Shown piece by piece: positions 33,701 through 42,389 of a stretch of 64,000 nt of DNA. Each line of letters begins with the position of its first letter. Position 1 is the first letter of the stretch. Below the pieces are notes generated by a model. The model made no database searches and was not told where the DNA came from. It saw only the letters and a list, made by a program, of their open reading frames with translations. This DNA is from Arbacia lixula (lineage: Eukaryota > Echinodermata > Echinoidea > Arbacioida > Arbaciidae), in contig OZ022589.1 in assembly GCA_963669155.1 (NCBI GenBank), positions 12,196,084 through 12,260,083 of the forward strand. Reading direction: 5' to 3'. Made by a program: the position numbers and the translations under genes.

Positions 33701-36612
33701 AGTCCTGACTGCTTGCAGGAAGGACATAATAATGACACGCAAAGAAGAATTAGAGGTAGAAAATGAGCTTGTGTGGACCCAAATCGAACTCAAGGGGTGT
33801 CATTCACTCCTTATTGGAACTGCCTACAAACCAAGTCATGATGACAAACACTTTGTTTCTGAACTAGAAAAATCTTTTGAAAAAATTTGTAACAAAGGAA
33901 AGGGCTTCAACATAATACTCAGTGGTGATTTCAATCAACCTAACATCGACTGGGTCAGTTCATCAATAGTCCAAGAAAGTACCGCATCTAGCGATACAGC
34001 CGAGCTTCTCCTAGGGGCAGTAACAGGGTTTGGACTGAAACAAAATGTCCATGAACCGACAAGACGTGGAAACCTTCTTGACCTGGTCTTCACAAATAAC
34101 GAAAGTCTCGTCCAAGGCATCAAAGTAGAGCCCGGTATAAGTGATCATGACATAGTCATCGTAGATTTGGACTTGACAGCTAAGTGGAAAAAACAGCCCA
34201 GAAGAAAATACTATGTACAAAAGAAAGCAAACGATGAATTAATAAACACTGAATTAGAATCATTACGCGAACAATACTTTTCTCTCCGTGATGCAAACGT
34301 ACAAGAAAAATGGGACAAAATTGAAAATGGAATCAAGCAAACCATGGAAAAACATGTACCAAAGAAAACCGCAGCAAAACCAAACAGTCTTCCATGGTTT
34401 AACAGAAACCACCATAGGATTAGACGCAAAAAACAAAGGGCTTATAATCAAGCGAGGAAAACACAGGACACAAAGGACTGGGAATCCTTTGTAAAAATCC
34501 AAAAGGAACTTAGAAAATCATTGAGTACATCAGAAAGAGAGTTTACAGCAACCAGACTTACAACAGCACTAAAGGAAAACGTCAAGCAATTTTGGTCGTA
34601 CATGAAACGACTTGGGCCCGGGAAAATGGAGTAGCAGACCTTATTGCCAACAATTCAGTCATTAGTGACGGGAAAGGGAAAGCTGAAGCATTGAACAGCC
34701 AGTTCACCAGTGTCTTTACAAAGAAGATAAGTCTGAAATTCCATCAATGGGACCTAGCATAATACCGGACATTCCCAAACTGGTGATCCACGAAGCGGGT
34801 GTCCTGAAACAACTCGAAAAACTGCTACCAAATAAATCCACAGGACCTGATGAACTTCCTCCATGGTTCCTGAAGAGGTTTGCAGTTAAACTTGCACCTA
34901 TACTTACAGATGTATTCCAATCATCCATAGACCATGGGGAACTTCCACGCCAGTGGAAAGAAGCAAACATCTGTGCAGTCTTCAAAAAGGGCAACAGAGC
35001 TGCACCGGAAAGTTACAGACCAATCTCCTTAACCAGTGTCTCATGCAAAATATTGGAGCACATAATTCATTCACACATCATGGGTCATTTTGAAGAAAAT
35101 GACATTTTAGTGGACTCCCAACATGGATTCAGAGCGAAACGCTCAACAGAAACCCAGCTCATCATCACTATCGATGATATCACAAACATCATCGATAAAG
35201 GAAAGTCAGTACATATGGCAATACTTGATTTCTCAAAGGCTTTTGACAAAGTGCCGCATTTACGCCTCCTGGCCAAGCTAGAGCATTACGGCATCAGACA
35301 CAACATTCAGAAGTGGATACAGGACTTCTTGACTAACCGGATACAAAGGGTGGTATGTGAAGGGAACTTCTCTTCAAACGCAGATGTTCTATCAGGTGTG
35401 CCACAGGGCACAGTCCTCGGGCCACTACTATTCCTAACATATATAAATGATCTACCACAACACCTAAAATGCAAGGTAAGACTATTCGCAGATGACTGTT
35501 TAGTCTACACATCAGTTAACAATGAAGAAAATATGGTCTCCCTTCAAGAAGATCTCAAAAGTCTACAACTATGGCAGGACAAATGGCAAATGAGCATCAA
35601 CCCATCAAAATGCTCAGTAATGGTAATTTCAAACAAGAAGGTACCCCCTACCAGAGACTATGTCTTCTGTGGCCAGACGCTCGACAAAAAAACTTCACAA
35701 CCATACCTTGGGGTTACCATAGACAGTAAATTGTCTTGGGCTGAACACATTAACAATACCGTAAATAATGCAAATCGGACACTTGGTTTCCTGAGGAGAA
35801 ATCTCTGGTTTTGCCCAAAGGACGTCAAAACCACAGCATACACTGCACTTGTGAGACCCAAGCTAGAGTATGCTACATGTGCTTGGGATCCATATAAAGT
35901 GGGACAGATCAAAAAGTTAGAAGGTGTCCAAAGGAAAGCAGCACGTTTCTGCACTGGGGATCATCAGCGGGAGAGCAGTGTCACCCAGATGCTAACAGGC
36001 TTAAAGTGGGAACAACTTGAAACGAGAAGAAGAAGAAACAGACTAACCATGCTGTACAAGATACAAAAGGGCAAAGTAGACATCAGTGCAGATGAGTACA
36101 TCACATATTCACCTGAAAGCAGAACAAGGAAAAATAATCAAGCACAAATCATTATCCCATTTGCAAGAACAGATACATATAAGAACTCATTTTTTGTAAG
36201 AACACCAAGGGACTGGAATAGATTACGGGAGGAAATAGTCGAGGCAACCACCGTAGACAGCTTTAAATGTGCGCTCGCAGCGTCCCAGCAGTAGCACACA
36301 CGATGTTTACATCAAAAGTTGGCGATATGCGGTGGATGCCGCCCTGTCGACTATACTTCAGAAGATTCAGAAGAAACATCATCAAACCTTCCGAGTGGGA
36401 CTGTCAATACGGTTACAGTACGTTGATCATTGAAGCCATGTCTGATGAAAGCATTGCGAATTGGAAGCTTTTAGTTTACAGACTTATTAGAACACAGAAA
36501 CAATCGAGGTCTTAAATTGTGATATTATATTGTAGAAATGTGTAAAAAAAATCACCTCAGCTGTGGTCCCTGCCCGAATTCTTCTCAAAATTCCTACTTC
36601 ACCTTCCGCCAT
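27253..36612 (-). CDS. MOB4: MOB4 (phocein, MOB kinase activator-like 4), seven coding exons
   Basis: Minus-strand coding exons are 36612-36556, 32164-32102, 31410-31267, 30037-29951, 29028-28949, 28222-28111 and 27375-27253. All have GT/AG junctions and join in phase to 221 residues (human MOB4 is about 225). The start [20 protein letters not shown] matches the vertebrate N terminus. Near-identical blocks include [75 protein letters not shown] and [19 protein letters not shown]. Zinc ligands expected of the Mob/phocein fold are present as Cys91, Cys96, His168 and His173. In other animals MOB4 is a subunit of the STRIPAK phosphatase-kinase complex, bound to striatin and acting in cytoplasmic, Golgi and synaptic signalling. 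Intron 1 contains a LINE and introns 2, 3 and 6 contain MITEs. Confidence 0.97.
27376..28110 (-). other. MOB4 intron 6
   Basis: Contains a pyrimidine-rich (CT)n block (27,570-27,755) and a family D palindromic MITE (27,876-28,063). Confidence 0.9.
27876..28063. mobile_element. Palindromic MITE family D
   Basis: Inverted ends GGGTGTTTCACCAAGCTGTT and AACAGCTTGGTGAAACACCC, followed by CGTAAGTTACGAACGACT in each arm. About 188 bp, mostly hairpin. A decayed half copy is at 40,648-40,735. Confidence 0.9.
28223..28948 (-). other. MOB4 intron 5
   Basis: AT-rich, no repeat or gene recognised. Confidence 0.85.
29029..29950 (-). other. MOB4 intron 4, with a tRNA-like patch
   Basis: A C tract lies at 29,132-29,148. 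A tRNA-like segment on the minus strand (29,745-29,835) is listed separately. Nothing else recognised. Confidence 0.8.
29745..29835 (-). repeat. tRNA-like segment, possible SINE head
   Basis: The minus strand reads GGAGCAGTTTGAACTGAAGG, then TCGAAGGTTCAATCCTCGTC, resembling an anticodon arm followed by a B-box and T-loop (GGTTCAATCC). The acceptor and D arms are not convincing, so this is not a functional tRNA. It may be the head of a tRNA-derived SINE. Confidence 0.3.
30704..30862. mobile_element. Palindromic MITE family C, copy 2
   Basis: Inverted ends GGGCCCTGTTGCATAATCCT and TTTTATGCAACAGGGCC, with arms TTACCATTGATGGTAA and TTACCATTAATGACAGAG. Confidence 0.9.
31102..31245. mobile_element. 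Palindromic MITE family C, copy 3
   Basis: Ends GGGTCCTGTTGCATAAATCT and TTTTATGCAACAGGGCCC. The right end is only about 20 bp from the splice donor of MOB4 exon 3. It is oriented so that the arms are swapped relative to copy 2. Confidence 0.9.
31411..32101 (-). other. MOB4 intron 2
   Basis: Most of the intron is a family A MITE (about 31,660-32,092). The remaining DNA is AT-rich. Confidence 0.85.
31660..32092. mobile_element. Palindromic MITE family A, copy in MOB4 intron 2
   Basis: Left arm has GTCAAAGGATAAGAATGTTA. Right arm has TTTCTGCTTTTTATT, CAACTTGCTTTCA and TTTCAGGGTGTACTA, matching the inverse of the 22,757 copy. The palindromic TGACGTCAC boxes seen in other copies are decayed here. 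The right end lies within about 10 bp of the exon 2 splice donor. Confidence 0.75.
32709..34634 (+). CDS. LINE ORF, N-terminal part: leader, 2A-like motif, PHD-like fingers, endonuclease
   Basis: 641 residues. Residues 1-20 ([17 protein letters not shown]) look like a signal or membrane segment. Residues 79-96 end in [16 protein letters not shown], a 2A-like ribosome-skipping motif with the predicted break before Pro96 (codon at 32,994-32,996). Two PHD-like zinc fingers follow (about 99-148 and 153-207, each Cys4-His-Cys3 type: [40 protein letters not shown]). An APE-type endonuclease spans about 268-500 with [22 protein letters not shown] and SDHDIV. The frame then runs to a premature stop caused by a frameshift ahead of the RT. 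In the family this protein nicks target DNA and primes reverse transcription. Confidence 0.9.
   Translation: MAIFYSIANILLICLFVKHQIYTFEAISSGSVDITAPQISQNNILSLRKDCISFPAVYFNTCRTKANANFELRPKKHISSVIILLLGGDISQNPGPSTCGKCNETVGRQRKLQCADCDEIYHLKCTEVSVKHYINIKKQKLSWQCHECKPEPCGICNEMVTRHDKGIQCDGCQRWIHAACAGINDETYVSFEGKSCAWICPICELMNISDSIFNSSFDSSESNPFSVLSEDEVGANDLSNNVKNQCSSKTQKKHRNKQRTNSSKSKLTLMIVNFQSIRNKTTEVKVLLDQYKPDIVQGTETWLSDDIYNNEIFPETYEVFRRDRQNRGHGGVLTACRKDIIMTRKEELEVENELVWTQIELKGCHSLLIGTAYKPSHDDKHFVSELEKSFEKICNKGKGFNIILSGDFNQPNIDWVSSSIVQESTASSDTAELLLGAVTGFGLKQNVHEPTRRGNLLDLVFTNNESLVQGIKVEPGISDHDIVIVDLDLTAKWKKQPRRKYYVQKKANDELINTELESLREQYFSLRDANVQEKWDKIENGIKQTMEKHVPKKTAAKPNSLPWFNRNHHRIRRKKQRAYNQARKTQDTKDWESFVKIQKELRKSLSTSEREFTATRLTTALKENVKQFWSYMKRLGPGKME
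32943..32996 (+). promoter_or_regulatory. 2A-like translational recoding motif in the LINE
   Basis: Encodes [18 protein letters not shown]. The known 2A consensus ends D-(V/I)-E-x-N-P-G-P; here Glu is replaced by Ser. Active 2A peptides have been described in APE-type LINEs of marine invertebrates, so this one may separate the leader from the enzyme during translation. Confidence 0.75.
34747..36294 (+). CDS. LINE reverse transcriptase part
   Basis: 515 residues open from an internal Met. Reverse transcriptase blocks are visible in order: [80 protein letters not shown], the catalytic FADD in [12 protein letters not shown], and [12 protein letters not shown], followed by the C-terminal region with [16 protein letters not shown]. 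All catalytic Asp residues are present. It is the continuation of the ORF at 32,709, displaced by two small deletions. No RNase H domain is seen. Confidence 0.9.
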   Translation: MGPSIIPDIPKLVIHEAGVLKQLEKLLPNKSTGPDELPPWFLKRFAVKLAPILTDVFQSSIDHGELPRQWKEANICAVFKKGNRAAPESYRPISLTSVSCKILEHIIHSHIMGHFEENDILVDSQHGFRAKRSTETQLIITIDDITNIIDKGKSVHMAILDFSKAFDKVPHLRLLAKLEHYGIRHNIQKWIQDFLTNRIQRVVCEGNFSSNADVLSGVPQGTVLGPLLFLTYINDLPQHLKCKVRLFADDCLVYTSVNNEENMVSLQEDLKSLQLWQDKWQMSINPSKCSVMVISNKKVPPTRDYVFCGQTLDKKTSQPYLGVTIDSKLSWAEHINNTVNNANRTLGFLRRNLWFCPKDVKTTAYTALVRPKLEYATCAWDPYKVGQIKKLEGVQRKAARFCTGDHQRESSVTQMLTGLKWEQLETRRRRNRLTMLYKIQKGKVDISADEYITYSPESRTRKNNQAQIIIPFARTDTYKNSFFVRTPRDWNRLREEIVEATTVDSFKCALAASQQ

Positions 36613-36780
36613 TGTTGTTTGTTATTGACCCTGCCCTTCGTGACTGTCTTGAATCTACCGATAGATGGAGCTAAGCTGCCCCAGGCTCGGGCTCGGACAT
36701 TTTTGCTCACGCATGAACAGCGTTGAAGGAATGAAATCGAACAAAGTCAACAAGCATTTTAATCCCCTTCTTCTTTGTAA
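36613..36780 (-). promoter_or_regulatory. Likely MOB4 5' UTR and core promoter region
   Basis: Sequence directly upstream of the MOB4 ATG is slightly GC-richer than the surroundings, with no splice acceptor close to the ATG. The transcription start is inferred, not seen. Confidence 0.35.
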
Positions 36781-37498
36781 TTTCCCAAAATTTCCTCTTC
36801 TTCTTCTTTGTCTATATTCACACATTAATGCGTAGACCTCCTATTAAAGTATTCACACACACACACTTTTTCCCTTTCTTTTGTTCATCTTTTTATTGTC
36901 TTTTCCCTTTTCTCTTACGTTTTTCTTAGATTAGTCCTTATTTCCGTCCGCGTTTTGTATTTTGTTCGTTCTACTGTAGAGAATTATAACTTGTGTTGCT
37001 TGAATACAATCATGATTGTGCTATTTATATCGTACAAAAATATCTTTCCACCGCGTTGTTTTGCACATGGGACATTCTCTGGTTGTCAAGGCTACTATCA
37101 TTTAAAACGTGCAATAATTTCGCATTAATTATGTTACATTCTAGTAAACTTAACTCAGCCCAGGCACAGATCGATATTATGTGGTGTACTAGGCCTGACG
37201 CTGGCCCCGTAGCTTTAATCCATTCACAGAAGGCTGTCTTCCACTGTTCTGGACAAGGCTAATTCAACTATAAAAAGAGGAATCTAGTACTATTTCTTAC
37301 GCCTATTTTACAACTGAAGAACATATGTCGCGAAGGCGCTCGAAATGTCCATTTATACAAAATAAATCAACGTGAAATTTCAGACATAATGCTTGATAAA
37401 GATTGAAATATTGAGTATACTTCTCTTGTCCTGCGTGTTCTTAATTTGTTTGTATGTTTATCTATGTAGATGTTATAAACACAGATACCCCTTCTCAG

Positions 37499-37499
<1 letters not shown>
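36781..37499. other. Intergenic between MOB4 and microsatellite block
   Basis: AT- and T-rich, no gene or matched repeat recognised. Confidence 0.4.
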
Positions 37500-37562
<63 letters not shown>

Positions 37563-37669
37563 CTCAGAGTCTCTCCCTGAGCTCCTGTATCTCTGTCTGC
37601 ATGTCTAACTGTCTCTGTCTATCTAGCTGTCTCTCTCTTCCTCTCTCTCTCTCTTCTTGTCTCTCGCTT

Positions 37670-37712
<43 letters not shown>

Positions 37713-37845
37713 CTCTCTGTCTGTCTCTCCGTCTGTCTCTCTGTCTGTCTGTCTCTCTCTCTCTGTCTCTGTCTCTCTCTTTCTCGTTCCATTTCTCTCC
37801 CCCTCCCCCCCCCCCCCCTCTCTCTCTTTATCATTCAAATCTGTC
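37500..37845. repeat. (CT)n microsatellite block
   Basis: Pure (CT)n at 37,506-37,558 and 37,674-37,708, with degenerate CT/GT units between, ending in a C tract at 37,804-37,818. Confidence 0.95.
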
Positions 37846-37847
37846 TA

Positions 37848-38356
37848 TACACTGTGTCCCCGAAAAAAAGGATACCGGGATTCTGTGTTATTTCTCTAGT
37901 TACCTGAAAAAATATAATTGAATATTATACACATCATTAATAAGTACGGTTCTTCTTCTTTCATTTGACACCTAGCATGATAGATGAGAGTCATGCGTGG
38001 AGGAACAACAGGTGTTAAAAAAAAATAATTGTCAAAATCAAGTTGCGCAGGACAAATGGTCAAGATTTGCAAGGAAGCATCAATGTAGTGCATAAAAGAG
38101 ATGGTTCATTAGCATTTATTTTGTGTCCATTGTTGTGCTTCCTTTAGAAATTCTCTCATTGAGAGTGAATCCGTCAGAAACATGTTTTTTACCATTTGTC
38201 CTGCGCAACTTGATTTTGACAATTATTTTTTAAACACCTGTTGCTCCTCAACGCATGAATCTCATCTATCATGCTAGATAATATTCAATTATTTTTTTCA
38301 CTTAACTAGAGAAATAACACAGAATCCCTAATTTCTTTTTTCTGGGACACACTGTA
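37848..38356. mobile_element. Palindromic MITE family E, Tc1/mariner-like ends
   Basis: TA-flanked. Left end CACTGTGTCCCCGAAAAAAA and right end TTTTTTCTGGGACACACTG are inverted. The arms share ATTCTGTGTTATTTCTCTAG, AGCATGATAGATGAGA, AATCAAGTTGCGCAGGACAA and more over about 190 bp. The TA flanks and ACTGTGTCCC-type terminus resemble Tc1/mariner superfamily elements. Non-coding, 509 bp. Confidence 0.85.
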
Positions 38357-38879
38357 GCGGCCACTCAAGGGAAGTCGCAAAAGTGGCTTGACACACAACC
38401 ATTAGAAGCCACGAATTACTTATTGTTTCGGTTAGTTCCCTCTCCGATAGACACACACTGTGGATAAACATTGTACGGCGTACGTGGTAGACCCCCCCCC
38501 CCTCCCCCACCCACCCATATGAGTGAACACACATAAAATACAAAATGTAATACTTGTATTCAGATCACGGATTTTGTCAAATATTTATTAGATTTCACAC
38601 TGACAATTGGTAGTAGTATGGGCCTTCTTCAAACTGGCCAAACTGCATTGCATGTCCAATCGAATCAAGGCACTCATGTATACGCATAATTATTGATTGC
38701 ATGTCGCTACAAACCAGACGAATCAGACTGAGGTACACAAATATCTAAATCCTAAAATAACACAGTTCGTATAAAGGTTGCAAAACATGCAGGCACGTTC
38801 AGCCTATCGTCTGCTGTACGTTGGCGTGATTGGGGGTAAACACACACACAAAAAAATCCTTTGTTCTTTAAAGTTGGTT
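38357..38879. other. Intergenic, nothing recognised
   Basis: One C tract at 38,491-38,502. No gene. Confidence 0.4.
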
Positions 38880-39285
38880 TATAGACCCGAGATTTGTCAT
38901 GGAAGGATCTGAAGCAATTTTCTTTCTTTGAACCCATGCGTGGCACCGCCGAAACATTATGTGGTCTCAGCATGTGCTTCTCGGGTGTTTTAACAATAAT
39001 AAATAGGATTGCGTACCAACGGTTTCTCAGAGAGAACAAAAGAAATGGAGAGTCTTATTTGGCTTGCAGTTCTGTTGGATTGCTTAACGGGGAATTAAAT
39101 ATATTTCTTTCCAAGTTGACGGCAGCTAAATGTCGGTGCTGCGCATGGGACATCAAAGCATTTTAGTGACTGTGGAATGCTTTGGAAATTCATTAGCACG
39201 CTTTAGTATCCAGATTAGTATGCAGATTGTTTAATTATACTCGAGTTGTTTCTCCTTGTTAACACATCCCTGTGTAGACCTTACA
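38880..39285. repeat. Dispersed repeat, inverted copy at 52,566-53,310
   Basis: Shared blocks include AAGCAATTTTCTTTCTTTGA with ACCCATGCG, GTTTCTCAGAGAGAACAAAA, AAATGTCGGTGCTGCGCATG and the end ACTCGAGTTGTTTCTCCTTG with TTAACACATCCCTG. The second copy is longer in the middle. The end CAGGGA(T/G)GTGTTA resembles a DNA transposon terminus. Confidence 0.7.
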
Positions 39286-39984
39286 CATTAAAACTCGGCA
39301 CGGATCAGAAGTATTCCCCAACGATAACATGTATGAAATCTCACAGTCAAAGCTACACGGATCTTTTCAGAGAAAATGGTAAACAATCCTTGTTTACTTT
39401 TGAAACATTCAATTTCGAAGCTATCATAATACCGTTTTGTCATGTCTCTACCGCTCAGTGCGTCAGTCGGCTCGGTGAGCCGCGATGTGTGATATTGCGG
39501 ATTCCAGCCACAGGACGGCTGGTTTGTGCGACCAGTCCAAAGCCTAGTCGAAATATTGCGATCAACATGATTGAGTTTCTAGTTATAATATTGTGAAGGA
39601 AGATCCGATACCATGATTTTCTTCCACGTGTCGTGGTATTTACACCACCTACCTATTCTACCAAAAGGGAGGAGTGGTATGGAATGAAAAAATCCCCCCC
39701 CCCAATCAAATTTACTGAAAACTGTTATGTATTTCTTACCAGACCCATGCAATGCAAAAACAAATGATGCAGGTATATGTGCCTGTTGGAAGGCATAACG
39801 GCTGTACCTTATGACTGACATCCGACCGTTACATCAGCATTAAACTACATGCCTAGTAGTTTGCTGAACACAGCAATAGCCCGTGCATTATCCTTTTCCC
39901 ATAGAGGTAGTTCATGGATCTATTATTCAAAGCACATAATCAAATAACGAGAGTGCGTCATCATTACATTCATGCATGTTGACA
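39286..39984. other. Intergenic, nothing recognised
   Basis: Short open frames only, for example one at 39,246-39,596 without known motifs. Confidence 0.4.
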
Positions 39985-40460
39985 TTAAAGGGAAAGTCCA
40001 CTGGGACACGTGAAGTAAAAACAATTTAGTGAAGGTTTGACTCAAATCTGTCAAAGAATAACCGAGTAATAAATGTTCATTTTGTTTTATTTTGTGACGT
40101 CACGTGGGAGGTACTGTGCTATAAATTGTGTACTATTTAAAAAAAAACATTTCATTTTCTCGCAAGAACATCTTACGTGTGTGTTCAATTTATCATTGGA
40201 TACACGTTTCCACACACACACACACCTCTTATAACAAAGATGTATTCCTTCATGAAACACAGAAAAGTGGAAATCAATGGAATCGTACATTATGCAAAAA
40301 ATTGGAGGGCAGCCTGCAAGTGACGTCACAAATTTTAATATTACCTAAGTCATACATTCTTATCATTTCACGGATTTTCGTCAAACCTTAATTAATACAT
40401 TGCTTCCACTGTTCTGCTATAATTAAAAAAAAACACTTCCGAGTGGACCTGCCCTCTAAT
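39985..40460. mobile_element. Palindromic MITE family A, copy 4
   Basis: Begins TTAAAGGGAAAGTCCACTGG and ends GAGTGGACCTGCCCTCTAAT. Arms share AGTGAAGGTTTGACTCAAAT and each carries GTGACGTCAC. Confidence 0.85.
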
Positions 40461-40647
40461 AACGATTTGAAAGTAGACTTTTTTTAATTGTTCATTGTCT
40501 ACAACGAATCTATCATGCTATTGTTACACATAAATCGAATCATTTTCCTAGTTTCGAAGCAATTGATAGTTTCCTGAATACAATTTGAATACCAGATCCT
40601 TGTCACTGGGAGTCATTTCTGATACAGCAAAGTTTTTTAAAGTCCAA

Positions 40648-40910
40648 GAGTGTGTTTCAGCAAGATGTGCGGCAGTTTCGAACGACTTTTCCCACGACTG
40701 GTGACCTAATTAGATGCAAATCAGATTCTCAATGATTTCGATTTATATTATCTGAAGGTGAAATGTGACGTCACAAAGTCCAAACTTAAAAGATCATAGC
40801 TTTCTTATCCTTTGACGGATTTTTTTTTAATCAAACCTTCACTAATGTGTTTATTTCATTTGTCTGCTTTTTATTGAAACAACCAACTTTAGGGTGGACT
40901 TTCCCTTTAA
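40648..40910. repeat. Chimeric junction: half of MITE D fused to half of MITE A
   Basis: 40,648-40,735 matches the left arm of family D (GTGTTTCAGCAAGATG, then AACGACTTTTC, then AATCAGATTCTCAATG). At about 40,738 it changes to the right arm of family A (GTGACGTCAC, TTTCTTATCCTTTGACGGAT, GGTGGACTTTCCCTTTAA). Each is one arm only. Confidence 0.7.
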
Positions 40911-41002
40911 AAAGAGTGCATCTTGTACAGATATTTCCATATTTGGGGAAACAGTTCATAAAACAACGAGATCCAATGAACTCTTTTTGTGCCACCTGTG
41001 TT

Positions 41003-41164
41003 AATCACTAATTACTACCAAATGTGGATTATTTGAGGACAAATAACTTTCAGCAAGTTTCTAAAATGGACAATACAAGACTTTAAGACCATTGGCAAGA
41101 AGATTGCTCACGATCACCTTTTCAAGGCTTTGTTTGTCTTCCCAGTACAGTATATTCCCTTTAA
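41003..41164. repeat. MITE family B, half copy
   Basis: Right arm only: TGGATTATTTGAGGACAAAT, TAAAATGGACAATACAAGAC and CAGTACAGTATATTCCCTTTAA. Confidence 0.8.
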
Positions 41165-41452
41165 CAAGTAATACATATAAATCTCATAGAGTAGCTGTTA
41201 TTTTGGCGCACAAAGATTTCACAATACAGAGTTCACAAGGAATGTCCACGTGTACAGCAGTAATCATATTGAGCATTTAAATTACGATTCTCAAAATGAA
41301 CTTGTCAGTATATTTATCTACAAGCATCTGCAAGGCACTGTATTATAATCTTAGACGACCTGTGATAAAATCAATGAGATTTTAATGGTGAGCGTAATTT
41401 CACAAACATTGCTAAAGCTAAATGTTGAGTTCCTATGTTATGATTTAAGTTG

Positions 41453-41825
41453 TTAAAGGGCATATACTCTACTGGGAAGGCAAAAAAGCCTTTAAAATGT
41501 AATTGTTAGCAATCTTCTTGCCAATGGTCTTAAATTCATGTATTTTCTATTTTAGAAGCTTGCTGAAAGTTATTTGCCCTCAAATGATCCACTTATGGAG
41601 TAATTAATGATTAATGATTAAATCCTCAAAATGTTCGGCCCGAACATTTTGAGGATTTTTGATTTAATCACTCATTACTCCAAATGTAGATCATTTGAGG
41701 GCAAATAATTTTCAGCAAGCTTCTAAAATAGACAATACATGAATTTAAGACCATTGGCAAGAAGATTGCTAACAATTACATTTTGAAGGCTTTTTTGCCT
41801 TCCCAGTAGAGTATATGCCCTTTAA
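41453..41825. mobile_element. Palindromic MITE family B, near-perfect full copy
   Basis: TTAAAGGGCATATACTCTAC at the left and GTAGAGTATATGCCCTTTAA at the right are exact inverses. The two 180-bp arms meet at AAAATGTTCGGCCCGAACAT with few mismatches throughout. TTAA at both ends suggests a TTAA target duplication. Non-coding, 373 bp, and probably a recent insertion. Confidence 0.95.
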
Positions 41826-42389
41826 TTGATAATGTCTTGGAATGAACGTGACATGCCCATAACGTAATATGTTAGTCCTGCACAATGTTAACACAAAAAT
41901 AAACTTTGTACATACCACAGACATCTTTGGTACAAACACTTCAGCCATACAGTGACGCCGCAAGCAAAATTTATCTGGCAAATTATAATACTGTACATAT
42001 ATTATTCTACATTGCCTCTACGCAAGTCTAGGTTCTTGCTTGTCGATCTGCCATTCACATGCTATTGTAAAAATGAGCAGGCAGGCCTATTCATATACTA
42101 CTACTGTAGGTGTTGAAAAAGCCTGTTGACATCTCATTCGGAAATGTTAGACTTGATCATATCTTTCCCTGAACTAACCACACACGGGTGCACTAAACAT
42201 GCTAACAGTGCAAAAAAAAACAAATCATAATTAATGATACAGTGCGACAATAACGAACACAACTTCATATCATAATACTGAAAGGCGTAGTCACCCAGCT
42301 TCAATCTTCTAGTAATACTCTATGAAGTGATACATAACATAGGTAGCATGAACCTCCTAGACGATGTGGTTGTCTCCACAAGGTTTACA
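41826..42389. other. Downstream flank of the TPR-TIR gene
   Basis: Likely 3' UTR of the minus-strand gene. No canonical AATAAA could be assigned with confidence. Confidence 0.4.

Larger units (their letters stand above)
32590..36377 (+). mobile_element. CR1/L2-type LINE with 2A-like leader, nearly full length
   Basis: A non-LTR retrotransposon on the plus strand, antisense to MOB4. Its single open reading frame is continuous from 32,709 to 34,634, and the reverse transcriptase part from 34,747 to 36,294. Between them two 1-bp deletions, one in the A run near 34,622 and one near 34,725, shift the frame twice. The 3' end is marked by CAGAAGATTCAGAAGAA near 36,363-36,379, resembling the short 3' repeats of this LINE group. 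The 5' limit near 32,590 is a guess and no target duplication was identified. The sharp, long open frames suggest a young insertion. Confidence 0.85.
32165..36555 (-). other. MOB4 intron 1
   Basis: A 4.4-kb intron mostly filled by the LINE at about 32,590-36,377. The stretch 32,165-32,590 has no recognised element. The last 180 bp before exon 1 (36,378-36,555) is AT-rich intron. Confidence 0.85.
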
